From: Devosia sp.
GTDB lineage: Bacteria; Pseudomonadota; Alphaproteobacteria; Rhizobiales; Devosiaceae
Assembly (NCBI GenBank): GCA_015657675.1
Contig: JACDQI010000241.1
Coordinates: 1-42,943 of the forward strand
Direction of reading: 5' to 3'
DNA: 42,943 bases
A program made the position numbers and the translations under genes. Within the stretch, counting starts at the first letter, position 1. Every line of letters begins with the position of its first letter. This document shows positions 24,017 through 32,646 of the stretch, piece after piece. A model generated the notes under the pieces. The model did not search any database and had not been told where the DNA came from. It saw only the letters and a program-made list of their open reading frames with translations.

Positions 24017-24910
24017 ATGATCACACTTGCTCATCTTTCCGATGTCCACCTCGCACCGCTCCCGCCGGTGCGGCCGATGGAATTGCTGAACAAGCGCATC
24101 ACCGGTTTTGCCAACTGGAAGCTGAAGCGCCAGCGCACCCTCGACGGCGAGGGCCTGATCAAGCTCGTCCACCACATGCACGAGCAGGCCCCCGACTTTA
24201 TTGCCGTCACCGGGGACCTGATGAACCTGGCGCTCGATGCCGAGATCAACACCGCCTACAACTGGCTGCAGACCGTCGGCAGCCCGGATCGCGTCTGCCT
24301 CTCGCCAGGCAATCATGACGCCTATGTCGCCGGCCAGCTCGAAAAAGCCCTCGAGCGCTGGGACGGCTATGTGCTGGGCGAAACCGTCGACGAAAACATG
24401 TTCCCCTTCGTCCGCCGCGTCGGCGAAGTCGCCATCGTCTGCTGCAACAGCGCCATTCCCACCCCGCCCGGCTTTGCCGCCGGCCGCTTCGAGGAAGACC
24501 AGCAGAAGCGCCTCACGCGCTGCCTCCGGCTATTGGGCGATGCAGGGTTCTTCCGCGTGGTGATGATCCACCATCCGCCCAATCAGGAATCGCGCCACCC
24601 GCGCTACGGTCTCTGGGGCGCCCGCAACTTCCGCCGCGCCGTTGCCGAGGCCGGCGCCGAGCTGGTCCTGCACGGTCACACCCACAAATCGACGATCTAT
24701 GCCATCCCCGGCCCGCATGGCGATGTGCCGGTGGTCGGCGTCGCCGCGGCGGGTACCGCACAGGACGATACGGGCGGCCATGATCCTGCCCGATACAACC
24801 TGTTCAAGATCGAGCGCGTCGGAACGGCGTGGCAGTGCACGCTGCGTGAATACGGCTTCCAGCGCCTGCACACCGATATCGTGCAACGCCTGAGCGTGCG
24901 AATCTACTGA
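24017..24910 (+). CDS. Metallophosphoesterase
   Basis: This 297-residue calcineurin-like phosphoesterase shows all five metal-site motifs: ITLAHLSDVHLAP (D-x-H, residues 8-10), FIAVTGDLMN (GD), SPGNHDAYV (GNHD), VVMIHHPP, and LHGHTHKSTI (GHTH). The ATG at 24017 gives the typical MITLAHLSDVH start. The upstream in-frame start at 23999 is unlikely. Substrates in this family range from cyclic nucleotides to UDP-sugar diphosphates. No signal peptide is present, so it is cytoplasmic. It precedes murL by 44 bases on the same strand and could share its transcript, which hints at a role in envelope precursor metabolism, though this is speculative. Confidence 0.93.
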   Translation: MITLAHLSDVHLAPLPPVRPMELLNKRITGFANWKLKRQRTLDGEGLIKLVHHMHEQAPDFIAVTGDLMNLALDAEINTAYNWLQTVGSPDRVCLSPGNHDAYVAGQLEKALERWDGYVLGETVDENMFPFVRRVGEVAIVCCNSAIPTPPGFAAGRFEEDQQKRLTRCLRLLGDAGFFRVVMIHHPPNQESRHPRYGLWGARNFRRAVAEAGAELVLHGHTHKSTIYAIPGPHGDVPVVGVAAAGTAQDDTGGHDPARYNLFKIERVGTAWQCTLREYGFQRLHTDIVQRLSVRIY

Positions 24911-24954
24911 TCGCTCCTTATCTATGGGGAGCCGAGACATTCCGGGACCGCGCC

Positions 24955-26283
24955 TTGACCGACTTCCTGATCGAAAAGCCGAGCTTCGAGGCCACCTCCG
25001 GCATCGCCACCTTCCGCTATCGCCTCGGCGACCTTGCCTTCACTGAAACGCTGGGCTTTCCAGCCGGCTCTGACGCGACGGCGGCCGCCAGCAGCAGCTT
25101 TGCCAAACTGCTGGATCTGACGGCCATCGTCCTGGGCGTCAGCTACTTCAAGCTCAAGGCGCCCGAACTGATCCGCGCGCCCGACATTGCGCTGACCGCC
25201 GACGAACGCGCCTTCGCCATCGACATCTACGAGAACGGCCTGGGCGAGTTCTACGCCCGCAACAACCTGCGCCGTTTCGGCCAGCTCAACATTGCCGGCC
25301 CCAATGAAACCCGCCCCGCCCCCGTAGCGCCGAAGCTGCGCGACCGCGTGCTGCTGCCCATCGGCGGCGGCAAGGATTCACTGGTCAGCGTGCAGTTACT
25401 GGAAGCGGCCGGGCTCGACTACGCACCCTTCGCGGTCAACCCCAAGGGCCCGATCGTAACCTCGGTCGATACCATTGGCCGCCCGCCGGTCTATGTCACC
25501 CGCACGCTCGATCCGGAAATGATCCGCCTTTCGAGCCAGCCCGGCTACCTCACCGGACATGTCCCTTCCACCGCCATCAACTCGATGATCGGCGCGCTTG
25601 TCGCCCTGCTGTTTTCCTTCGACCGGATCGTGCTCTCCAACGAGCGTTCGGCAAGCGAGGGCAATGCCCAGCACGACGGCCGCGAGGTCAACCACCAGTA
25701 TTCCAAGTCGCTCGATTTCGAGGGCCGCATCGCCCGGGTCCTCGCTGCAGCCACCGGCGGCACGCTGGGCTATTTCTCGCTGCTGCGCTCGCTCTCGGAG
25801 GCCAGCATCGCCCGTCTTTTTGCCAGGCAGACGCGCTTTGATCACGTGTTTTCGAGCTGCAACCGCAACTTCCGCTACAACGGCCACGACGGGCCGCTCT
25901 GGTGCGGCGAATGCCCCAAATGCCACTTTGTCTTCCTCATCCTCGCCCCCGAAATGGAGAAGGATCGGCTGCTCTCCATCTTCGGCAAAAACCTTCTCGC
26001 CAATCCCGCCAACGAGCGCTCGTTCCGCGAACTCACCGGCCTTGCCGGCCAGAAGCCATGGGAATGCGTCGGCGAGATCGAGGAGGCAGCGGCCTGCCTT
26101 TACATCCTGGCCCAGCGCCCTGAATGGGCCAATGAGCCAATCGTTTCAATGCTCAAGCCCGACCTGCTGACTCAGTACGGCAGCCCCAGGCTTGAAGCAG
26201 CGCATGAAGAGCTGCTGGCGCCCAGCCCGCACCATCACGTGCCCCCCGAACTTGCTGCGAAGGTCTTCGGCCATGCTGTTTGA
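24955..26283 (+). CDS. murL: UDP-MurNAc-L-Ala-L-Glu epimerase
   Basis: MurL epimerises the terminal L-glutamate of UDP-MurNAc-L-Ala-L-Glu to the D form using ATP (EC 5.1.1.23), the second step of an alternative D-Glu route first shown in Xanthomonas. The 442 residues contain a PP-loop-like motif LLPIGGGKDSLVSVQLL (about 133-149) for adenylation, IVLSNERSASEGNAQHDGREVNHQYSKSLDFE, and a cysteine cluster SSCNRNF with LWCGECPKCHF around 304-328. The likely start is TTG at 24955 after CGGGACC. Its last 11 bases overlap murD2, the expected partner enzyme, which strongly supports the call. Confidence 0.88.
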   Translation: MTDFLIEKPSFEATSGIATFRYRLGDLAFTETLGFPAGSDATAAASSSFAKLLDLTAIVLGVSYFKLKAPELIRAPDIALTADERAFAIDIYENGLGEFYARNNLRRFGQLNIAGPNETRPAPVAPKLRDRVLLPIGGGKDSLVSVQLLEAAGLDYAPFAVNPKGPIVTSVDTIGRPPVYVTRTLDPEMIRLSSQPGYLTGHVPSTAINSMIGALVALLFSFDRIVLSNERSASEGNAQHDGREVNHQYSKSLDFEGRIARVLAAATGGTLGYFSLLRSLSEASIARLFARQTRFDHVFSSCNRNFRYNGHDGPLWCGECPKCHFVFLILAPEMEKDRLLSIFGKNLLANPANERSFRELTGLAGQKPWECVGEIEEAAACLYILAQRPEWANEPIVSMLKPDLLTQYGSPRLEAAHEELLAPSPHHHVPPELAAKVFGHAV

Positions 26284-27582
26284 TGCCCCGGTCCTGCTCT
26301 ATGGCGCCGGCCGCGAGGCCGCTCCACCCGCCGCTTCATCGCCGAGCAGTCGCCGGGCACCAAGGTCTACGTCACCGTCGACAGCGGCGAGGCCGACATC
26401 GCCGACGCCGAACTGATCGCCCCGGTCGACCTGCCGCAAGCCATCGCCGAGCACCGCTTCGGCACCATCGTCAAAAGCCCCGGCGTCTCCCGCTACCGGC
26501 CGGTCTTTGCCATGGCGCGCGAGGCCGGCATTGCCGTCACCTCGAACCTCAACCTCTGGGGCAAGACCTATCGAGACGGCCGCAAGGTCATCGCCATCAC
26601 CGGCACCAAGGGCAAGTCGACCACCGCCACCCTGGTGCATCTGATGCTGGTCGAATCCGGCCTCGACGCTGGCCTTGCCGGCAATGTCGGCGTCGCCCCG
26701 CTGGAGATCGCCGATCGCCATCCGATCATCGTCTTCGAGCTCTCGAGCTACCAGACCGCCGACATGGCGTTCTCGCCCGATATCGCCGCCGTCACCAATC
26801 TCTCGCCCGAGCACACCGACTGGCATCGCGACGTCGAGCGCTATTATGCCGATAAGCTCAACCTCATCGACCGCGACACCCCTTTCCCGGTTGCGCTGGG
26901 CCGTGGCGCCCACGACCATCCGCTGGTCCTCGCCGCGCTGCGCGACAAATCCCGGCTGATCCCACCGCTCGCGCCCTTCCTCGCCGATCGTGTCGCCAGT
27001 GCGGTGGCGCGCTCAAAACTCAAGGGCGAGCACAATCTCGACAATGCCCGCCTCGCAGCGGCCATTGCGCTAAAGGCCGGCGGCGACATCGAAGGCGTGG
27101 TGCGCGGCATCCAGCGCTTCGAGCCGCTGCCGCACCGCCTCGAAGCCCACGAGATCGCCGGCATCACTTTCGTCGACGATTCCATCTCGACCACCCCCGA
27201 GGCCACCAAGGTCGCCCTGGCCGCCTATGACGGCCAGCGCATCGCGCTGATCGCCGGCGGCCATGAGCGCCAGCAGGATTATCGTGAACTCGCCGGCCTG
27301 CTCGAGCCACATGGCGTCGCCGTGCTGGTCTGCCTGCCAGTCACCGGCGACCGGCTCGCCACCGCCACCTACGCTGCGGCGCCTGACATCGAAGTCCTCG
27401 AAGCGGCGACGCTTGAAGCCGGCATGCAGGCGTTGCACGCCCGCCGCGATCGTTTCGACACCGTCATCCTTTCACCCGCCGCCCCCAGCTACGGCCAGAA
27501 GCGCGACGAAATCACAGTGTTCAAGAACTTCGAGGAACGCGGCACCGCCTTCATCGCACTGGCCAAATCCCTCTTCGGCTAG
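26273..27582 (+). CDS. murD2: UDP-MurNAc-L-alanine--L-glutamate ligase, frame broken once
   Basis: This Mur ligase is expected to add L-glutamate to UDP-MurNAc-L-Ala (EC 6.3.2.53), the step before MurL. The ATG at 26273 overlaps the murL end by 11 bases and gives MLFDAPVLLYGAGREA. A base is missing at about 26319-26321, where GAGGCCCGCTCC restores REARSTRRFIAEQSPGTKVYV and joins the main frame. Mur ligase motifs follow: the P-loop ITGTKGKSTT (about 109-118), VFELSSYQTADM, VTNLSPEHTDWH, KGEHNLDNARLAAAIAL, and FVDDSISTTPEATKVAL. The repaired length is 436 residues. A classical murD in a division cluster would still be expected elsewhere if this organism uses both routes. Confidence 0.88.
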
Positions 27583-27642
27583 CCGCTTATCCCCGCTGCC
27601 TGGGCTGGCGTCAGACTCGCCTCCACGAAAATGGAGGCATGC

Positions 27643-28236
27643 ATGAAGCTGTTCTGGCGCTGGTTACTCGAAACCCTGTTGGTGCATATCGGCCGCTCCC
27701 TGCGGCACTCCCTGGCTCAGGCGGACGCCGACCAGCCCATTGCCTGGGGTAAGCAGGTCAGTCCCGAGTTCCGCCGCAAGGTCATCGCCGTGGCGCAGCG
27801 CCTCGGGCTCGATCCGAGCATCCTGATGGCAGTGATAGCCTTCGAAACCGGCCGCCGCTTCCATCCGGCAAGCCTCAATCGTCGCAGCGGCGCCACCGGG
27901 CTCATCCAGTTCATGCCCCGCACGGCCGAAGCGCTCGGCACCACGACCCGCGCTCTGGCTGCCATGACAGGCGAGCGGCAACTCGACTTCGTCGAGAAGT
28001 ACTTCAAGCCCTATGCCGGCCGGATGACCGATCTGCCCGCCGCCTACATGGCGGTCCTCTGGCCCGCAGCCGTCAGCAAGCCGCTCTCGCATGTGCTCTT
28101 TGCCGCGCCGAGCGCTGCCTACGACCAGAACAAAGGGCTCGATAGCGACAAGGACGGCAAGGTCACCAAGGCCGAGGCCGCCGCGCGCGTCCAGCGCATG
28201 CTGGTCGAAGGCATGAAGCCCGAGAACTATGGCTGA
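27643..28236 (+). CDS. Lytic transglycosylase-like protein with EF-hand-like loop
   Basis: This 197-residue protein has a lysozyme-like (SLT) domain: LGLDPSILMAVIAFETGRRFHPASLNRRSGATGLIQFMPRTAEALG, where the Glu of AFETG is the expected catalytic acid and ATGLIQFMP is the family motif. It ends with LDSDKDGKVTKAEAAARVQ, which fits a calcium-binding DxDxDG loop. The N-terminus MKLFWRWLLETLLVHIGRSLR is amphipathic and may act as anchor or signal, though no clear cleavage site is present. The ATG at 27643 has GGAGG five bases upstream. It follows murD2 by 60 bases, placing a wall-cutting enzyme beside wall-synthesis genes. Confidence 0.82.
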   Translation: MKLFWRWLLETLLVHIGRSLRHSLAQADADQPIAWGKQVSPEFRRKVIAVAQRLGLDPSILMAVIAFETGRRFHPASLNRRSGATGLIQFMPRTAEALGTTTRALAAMTGERQLDFVEKYFKPYAGRMTDLPAAYMAVLWPAAVSKPLSHVLFAAPSAAYDQNKGLDSDKDGKVTKAEAAARVQRMLVEGMKPENYG

Positions 28237-28239
28237 GCC

Positions 28240-29229
28240 TCAGTCACGCGGGTTGATGATCACCCGGCCGGCAACGCTGCCCTTGAGCACCTGCCCCGCC
28301 AGGTCGGGCAGATCCTCCAGTTGCGCCTCGCGGAGGAACTCCTCATAGGCGGCCGGCACAAACAGCGTCGAGAGCCGCTCCCAGGCGGCCACGCGCGCTT
28401 CGTAGGGCTGCATGACGCTGTCGATGCCGATCAACGACACTCCGCGCAGGATGAATGGGATGACGCTGGTCGGCAGATCGGTCCCCCCGGCCATCCCCAC
28501 TGCCGCCACCGCCCCGCCATAGGCAATCTTCTTGAGCACCTCGGCGAGCAGCGGCCCGCCCACCACATCGATGGCGCCCGCCCAGCGCTCCTTGTCGAGC
28601 AGCTTGCCGCTCCCGGCCAGCAGTTCTTCCCGCGGCAGCACGCTGGTGGCGCCGAGGCGCAGGAGCGACTCGGCCATCTCGGCCCGTCCGGTGACGGCGG
28701 CCACCTTGTAGCCGAGCCGTGCCAACAGCATCACGGCGATCGACCCCACGCCGCCCGCCGCGCCGGTGACCAGTATCTCGCTACCCGGCGCCAGACCCGC
28801 CGCCCGGAGCTTGTTGATGGCGAGCATCGCCGTCAGGCCTGCCGTCCCCAGCGCCATGGCGCTGCGCGTCGACAGCGGTTTGGGCAGGGCCACCAGCATG
28901 CCGGCATCGACCCGAGCCCGCTGCGCATATCCACCCCAACGCACCTCGCCCACCCGCCAGCCCGTGAGCACCACTGCCTGCCCCGGGTGGTAGCGGGCGC
29001 TGCTGCTCTCCACTACCCGGCCGGCGAAGTCGATGCCCGCCACATGCGGATAGCTGCGGACCAGGTTGCCCAGGCCGCTCAGGCACATCGCATCCTTGTA
29101 GTTTAGCCCGGCCCACTCGACGGCAACGAGAACATCGCCGTTCGGCAAAGCCGTTCCTTCGACAAGCTCGACAGAACTGGAGACCGCGCCCTTGCTGTCC
29201 GCGTTGCTGACCAGAGCCTTGAACTGCAT
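28240..29229 (-). CDS. acuI: MDR-family oxidoreductase, acrylyl-CoA reductase AcuI type
   Basis: This 329-residue medium-chain dehydrogenase/reductase lacks zinc ligands and matches the AcuI/YhdH group, NADPH-dependent acrylyl-CoA reductases used in propionate and DMSP metabolism and acrylate detoxification. Visible features are VEWAGLNYKDAMCLSGLG, VAGIDFAGRVVESS, the nucleotide-binding GAAGGVGSIAVMLLARLGYKVAAVTGR, and FILRGVSLIGIDSVM. Length and order agree with the family. It converges on the lytic transglycosylase gene, three bases apart, and lies 34 bases downstream of the TPR protein gene on the same strand. Confidence 0.9.
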   Translation of the reverse strand: MQFKALVSNADSKGAVSSSVELVEGTALPNGDVLVAVEWAGLNYKDAMCLSGLGNLVRSYPHVAGIDFAGRVVESSSARYHPGQAVVLTGWRVGEVRWGGYAQRARVDAGMLVALPKPLSTRSAMALGTAGLTAMLAINKLRAAGLAPGSEILVTGAAGGVGSIAVMLLARLGYKVAAVTGRAEMAESLLRLGATSVLPREELLAGSGKLLDKERWAGAIDVVGGPLLAEVLKKIAYGGAVAAVGMAGGTDLPTSVIPFILRGVSLIGIDSVMQPYEARVAAWERLSTLFVPAAYEEFLREAQLEDLPDLAGQVLKGSVAGRVIINPRD

Positions 29230-29263
29230 CTTGTTTTCCCTCGCTCACACAAGGGCTAGAGGC

Positions 29264-31024
29264 CTAATACGGCCCCGTCAACGCCGACTGCGGAATACCG
29301 GCCGCGAGCAATCCCGTCTGCAGTTGCACCAGCAGCAGCGAATCGGTGACCCGCGGCTTGAGCCAGACCATGATGCCCACACGGCGCAACGCCTCGGCAT
29401 TGAGCACCTCCGGGCGGAACTGGGCCATCGTCGGCTGGTCATCACTCAGACCCGCCGCCGCCAGGGCAAGCACACTCCCGAACGGCCCGGAAGGCGCCGT
29501 CAGACGTGCATAGCTGATCGCGTCGGCAAATCGCTGCTGACGCATCGCCTGCAGCGCCGGCACGCCGTAAAACCAAGCCGATGGTTCGGCGGACGCTGCG
29601 ATCGCGGCAAGCGCATTTTCCTCGGCACTGTTCCATTCGCCAAGCGCAGCCAGCACGAGTGAATAGCCCGCCCGTGCATCGGCATTGAGCGGCTCGAAAC
29701 CGATGGCGATCGAATAGTTGCGCTTGGCCGCCTGTAGATTGCCCAGGTGCCCCAGCACATTGGCCAGCAGCTCGTGCAGGAAGGCGCTGTTCGGCGCCAG
29801 TTGCACGGCGCGCTCAACCATCGCGACCCCGTCCACCACCGCCGAACTGGTAGGCGCATCGCCAACCGGATTGCCCAACTGGGCCTGCACGGCGAACCAG
29901 CCCTTCAGCGCCATCGCAACCGGCAGTTCGGGCTCGGCACGCGACAGTCGATCGATGCAGTCGATCGCCCGCGCCTGAGCCGATGGCGTCTGGGTGTCGC
30001 GCGCCGCCCGGAATGCCAGCACGCATACATAGTCGTTGACCGCGGTGAGGTTTGACGAATTTGCATCCAGCCATGCCCGGCCGCGCGCATGCAGCGGCCC
30101 GCGGTAGCTGCCGATCTCGCGCATCACCTTCGCGGCGATCAGCGCGGCCGCCTGAACATCCTCCACTTGGCCGACGGGCCGAGTCTGGGTTGCAGTCCAT
30201 ACCTGCTCGCCCGAACTGACGTCGGTCAGTATGAAGTGAATCTCGGTCGCGCCGTTTGCCGGCGTGATTGTAGAGGCCAGAACAAACGCGTCCTGTCCCT
30301 CGGGAATCGCTTTGCCCGGCTCCACAAAGCCCACCTCGACATCCTCTGACTGCGCCAGCACCGCGCTCATTTGGTCGCCCAGCTTCGAGGCCAGGTGTCG
30401 GTCGGCTGCCGAGTTCCACACCACCAACACCTGTGGGAGATAGACCATCGGTTCGCTCGGAATGTCTGGTTTGAGCGCGGTTGGCGGCGGATCCCTCCAG
30501 AGCTGCAACGCAGCAAGCAACAGCCCGATACCCACCACCAGACTGAGGGCGGCAACGGCTTGCGGCCAGAACCCAAGCCAGCGGCGCCGGTGTGACGGCA
30601 TAGCGGATGGCGAGGGCTGCGCCGCCTCCGCAGCCGGCGCGGCATCCGCAGACGCCGGAGGTGCTGCAACAGAATCGTCGGAAGCGATCAACTCGAACTC
30701 GGGCACGTAACGCCCTACCGGTAACGTAATGCGCGTCGCGCATTTCCCCAGTCGCTGCCGTTCAAACTCCTGCAGCAAACCGCGGAGACGGCGTGCCTGT
30801 ACCCGCACAATCGGATCGGCCTGCGGATCAAAAGTCGCGGGCCGTCCGAACACGTCTACGGCAATCGAGTAGGCTTTGATGCTCTCCGCCTCGCCACGCA
30901 GCTTTGCCTCGACGATGTGGCTGAGAAACTTCGCCAATTGCGGCGAGCGAACGAGTTCGGTCCAGCCCAGGAGCTCATCGAGGGCAGCGCGCACCTGATC
31001 GGGTGAAGGCGCATAACCGGTCAC
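29264..31024 (-). CDS. Membrane-anchored TPR protein with N-terminal cytoplasmic domain
   Basis: This 586-residue protein begins with a cytoplasmic domain (residues 1-115) of a type seen in bacterial signalling proteins: FLSHIVEAKLRGEAESIKAYSIAVDVFGR, then DPQADPIVRVQARRLRGLLQEF and a TLPVGRYVPEFE end. A low-complexity Ala/Pro stretch (118-142) leads to one membrane helix (about 153-175). The rest, about 400 residues, should be periplasmic, with a TolB/receptor-like part (PQVLVVWNSAADRHLASKL) and TPR-like helices (AVQLAPNSAFLHELLANVLGHLGNL, NYSIAIGFEPLNADARAGYSLVLAALGEW). The topology resembles CadC/ToxR-style sensors. No DNA-binding helix is obvious. It is divergent from the receiver gene at 31284. 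Confidence 0.7.
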   Translation of the reverse strand: MTGYAPSPDQVRAALDELLGWTELVRSPQLAKFLSHIVEAKLRGEAESIKAYSIAVDVFGRPATFDPQADPIVRVQARRLRGLLQEFERQRLGKCATRITLPVGRYVPEFELIASDDSVAAPPASADAAPAAEAAQPSPSAMPSHRRRWLGFWPQAVAALSLVVGIGLLLAALQLWRDPPPTALKPDIPSEPMVYLPQVLVVWNSAADRHLASKLGDQMSAVLAQSEDVEVGFVEPGKAIPEGQDAFVLASTITPANGATEIHFILTDVSSGEQVWTATQTRPVGQVEDVQAAALIAAKVMREIGSYRGPLHARGRAWLDANSSNLTAVNDYVCVLAFRAARDTQTPSAQARAIDCIDRLSRAEPELPVAMALKGWFAVQAQLGNPVGDAPTSSAVVDGVAMVERAVQLAPNSAFLHELLANVLGHLGNLQAAKRNYSIAIGFEPLNADARAGYSLVLAALGEWNSAEENALAAIAASAEPSAWFYGVPALQAMRQQRFADAISYARLTAPSGPFGSVLALAAAGLSDDQPTMAQFRPEVLNAEALRRVGIMVWLKPRVTDSLLLVQLQTGLLAAGIPQSALTGPY

Positions 31025-31283
31025 AACGTTCCTTCCGCAAGAAGCAGCTCAAATACTGGGCCATTTACATGTAAAAGGAACAGACTTAACGCAAGTGTTA
31101 CGCGCAGTTGCCTTTCGTTCGGCGCCCGAACCAAGCAAAAGGATCCCGTCGCTACGGCGAAGGTATCGGTCTGACAAGCGGCGGCCCCGATACTTTGCGC
31201 GTTGAGCGTCTCTTCTACAAATCAGAGTTCACTGATCTGGTGCGCAAGTAACTTTTGGCGCATAACGGGACAGGGGTAGACCT
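31025..31283. other. 259-base divergent intergenic region
   Basis: It separates the TPR protein and receiver genes and must hold both promoters. It is more AT-rich than its surroundings. A small imperfect dyad around TAACGCAAGTGTTACGC (31088-31104) is the only structure I note. No gene is visible. Confidence 0.4.
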
Positions 31284-31733
31284 TTGGACGTATTGCGGAA
31301 TACAAGGGATCCATATTGGGTATTGGTCGATGATGATGGGCATTCCGCCCGTCTTCTGACACGGATGCTGTTCGCACACGGCGCTCCGTCGGTCGAATGG
31401 ATCGAAAGTTCGGAAGCAGGTTTGAGCCAAATCAAATCTCTTCTCCTCGATCGTGCTAGAACCTTGCCTGGACTGGTTGTTGTAGATCTCAAGTCGAGTT
31501 CGACTGCATCAGCAGAGTTTGTTTCGAAAATTGCCTCGTTGCCGCGTTCGCAGTCGCTGTTGATTGCGGTCATGGCCGCCGAACCGAATCGGGTCACGCG
31601 CGAACGGCTGCTTGAGGCCGGCGCAGACGCGGTTTTCGAACGGCATGCGGACCTTCAGGCCTATCGGGCCGAGGCTGCTGCCATCGTGAGTTTCTGGGTG
31701 CGCAATCAGCGCCTGGAGGCAGTTGGCACGTAA
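31284..31733 (+). CDS. Atypical response-regulator receiver protein
   Basis: This 149-residue protein is a stand-alone receiver domain without an output domain. The acidic pocket residues are VDDD (16-18) and the phosphoacceptor is probably Asp68 in GLVVVDLKSSS. The conserved Thr/Ser position is replaced in LLIAVMAAEPNR, and the conserved Lys near the end appears as Arg or His (ADAVFERHADL). Phosphorylation-dependent switching may therefore be impaired or altered. The start is TTG at 31284 with GGGG upstream. Codon use and GC content in the first half are lower than in neighbouring genes, which could mean transfer. It is divergent from the membrane TPR protein. Confidence 0.72.
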   Translation: MDVLRNTRDPYWVLVDDDGHSARLLTRMLFAHGAPSVEWIESSEAGLSQIKSLLLDRARTLPGLVVVDLKSSSTASAEFVSKIASLPRSQSLLIAVMAAEPNRVTRERLLEAGADAVFERHADLQAYRAEAAAIVSFWVRNQRLEAVGT

Positions 31734-32087
31734 TCACTGCGTCCACAGGTTACGTGCCAGGCGGGGGGTGGGGTGTTGCAAGGCGGGAAACCGCTGGTTG
31801 CATTCCCAAACGCCTCCCCCCCCGCTCCCTCTTTCCCCGAATCCTGCCTCGGCAATCGATTCGGACTTTGCGTTCGCTGCATGGCTCGGTTCGGGCTTGC
31901 GCAGCGCGATCTGACGGCACCCCACGGGCTCTCCCTCCCCCGCGCCGTCAGCCAAGTGCGGTCGCTGCGCTTCCCTCCCGCGGCGACCGCAGCACTTTCA
32001 GTAGCCTTATGCGTTTGAGTTGCGGCGGACCCGATCGGGCGAGCAGGCACGGCAGCGGTCGCGACACCCTCCCTGGTCGCGACCGCT
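31724..32087 (+). ncRNA. Hairpin-rich noncoding region with CCCUCCC loops
   Basis: No convincing gene lies in 31734-32090, but perfect inverted repeats fill it: TGGCACGTAA/TTACGTGCCA (31724-31759), AGGCG/CGCCT enclosing TGCAA/TTGCA and GCGG-GAAA-CCGC (31759-31815), CCGAATC/GATTCGG (31837-31864), CGCTGC/GCAGCG (31875-31906), CTGACGGC/GCCGTCAG (31911-31951), GCGGTCGC/GCGACCGC (31958-31990) and a 12-base pair AGCGGTCGCGAC/GTCGCGACCGCT (32054-32087). The last three expose CTCCCTCCCCC, TTCCCTCCC and ACCCTCCCTG in their plus-strand loops, like anti-Shine-Dalgarno C-rich sRNAs of alphaproteobacteria. The final hairpin could also terminate the mgtC transcript from the other side. Confidence 0.45.
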
Positions 32088-32090
32088 CCG

Positions 32091-32582
32091 TTACCGATCG
32101 TCGGATCGTTTGTCGTCCACCGGCACGCTCGCCTGGGTAAACCGTCGCATCAGCGCCAATACCACCACCGCCAGAATCGCGACTGCAAGCCCGATGCCGT
32201 AGTAGCCAAGCGCTGCGGCAACCCCAACCGCTCCTGCCAGCCACATGCCGGCACCGGTCGTCAGCCCCTGCACGGTAAGGCCGGACCGAAAGATGGCGCC
32301 GGCCCCCAGAAACGCAATGCCCGCCGTGACCGCCTCGATCGCGCGGATAGGGTCGGATCGACCGGACTCCACAACGTCGGAGAGATGGAAGATCTCAAAC
32401 GTCAGCAGCGTGTAGAGACAGGCTGCCACCGCAATCAGGATGTGGGTTCGCAGGCCCGCTGCCGCATGTTGCTCGCGTTCAAAGCCGATCACGCCGCCAA
32501 GGATTGCGGCGATACCCAGCCGGATCAGCATGATGTGCTGGGGTGTCGTGGTCTCGACAAATCCGATCGCCGTCAAATCCAT
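32091..32582 (-). CDS. MgtC/SapB-family membrane protein
   Basis: This 163-residue protein has four to five membrane helices and the MgtC signature near the start: IRLGIAAILGGVIGFEREQHAAAGLRTHILIAVAACLYTLL. It continues with RAIEAVTAGIAFLGAGAIFRSG and VQGLTTGAGMWLAGAVGVAAALGYY. MgtC proteins are inner-membrane proteins tied to Mg2+ limitation, acid stress and ATP synthase control, while short SapB-type members like this one have less certain roles. The C-terminal tail FTQASVPVDDKRSDD is cytoplasmic and polar. It lies 64 bases downstream of soxR on the same strand and could be read through from it. Confidence 0.9.
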   Translation of the reverse strand: MDLTAIGFVETTTPQHIMLIRLGIAAILGGVIGFEREQHAAAGLRTHILIAVAACLYTLLTFEIFHLSDVVESGRSDPIRAIEAVTAGIAFLGAGAIFRSGLTVQGLTTGAGMWLAGAVGVAAALGYYGIGLAVAILAVVVLALMRRFTQASVPVDDKRSDDR

Positions 32583-32646
32583 TGCGTTTCCTCTGGCTGT
32601 CCAGCGCCATCAACGGCCGCCAGCCAACCGGGTTCCGCGCAGGCGC

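Noticed and set aside
26280-26855. A 191-codon frame starting at the murL end
   Set aside because: It is an out-of-frame shadow over the murD2 start. The correct reading is MLFDAPVLLYGAGREA from 26273 with a one-base repair.
31723-32140. Short plus- and minus-strand frames in the hairpin-rich region
   Set aside because: They are Pro/Ser/Arg-rich, have no ribosome site and cross strong inverted repeats. A noncoding interpretation fits better.
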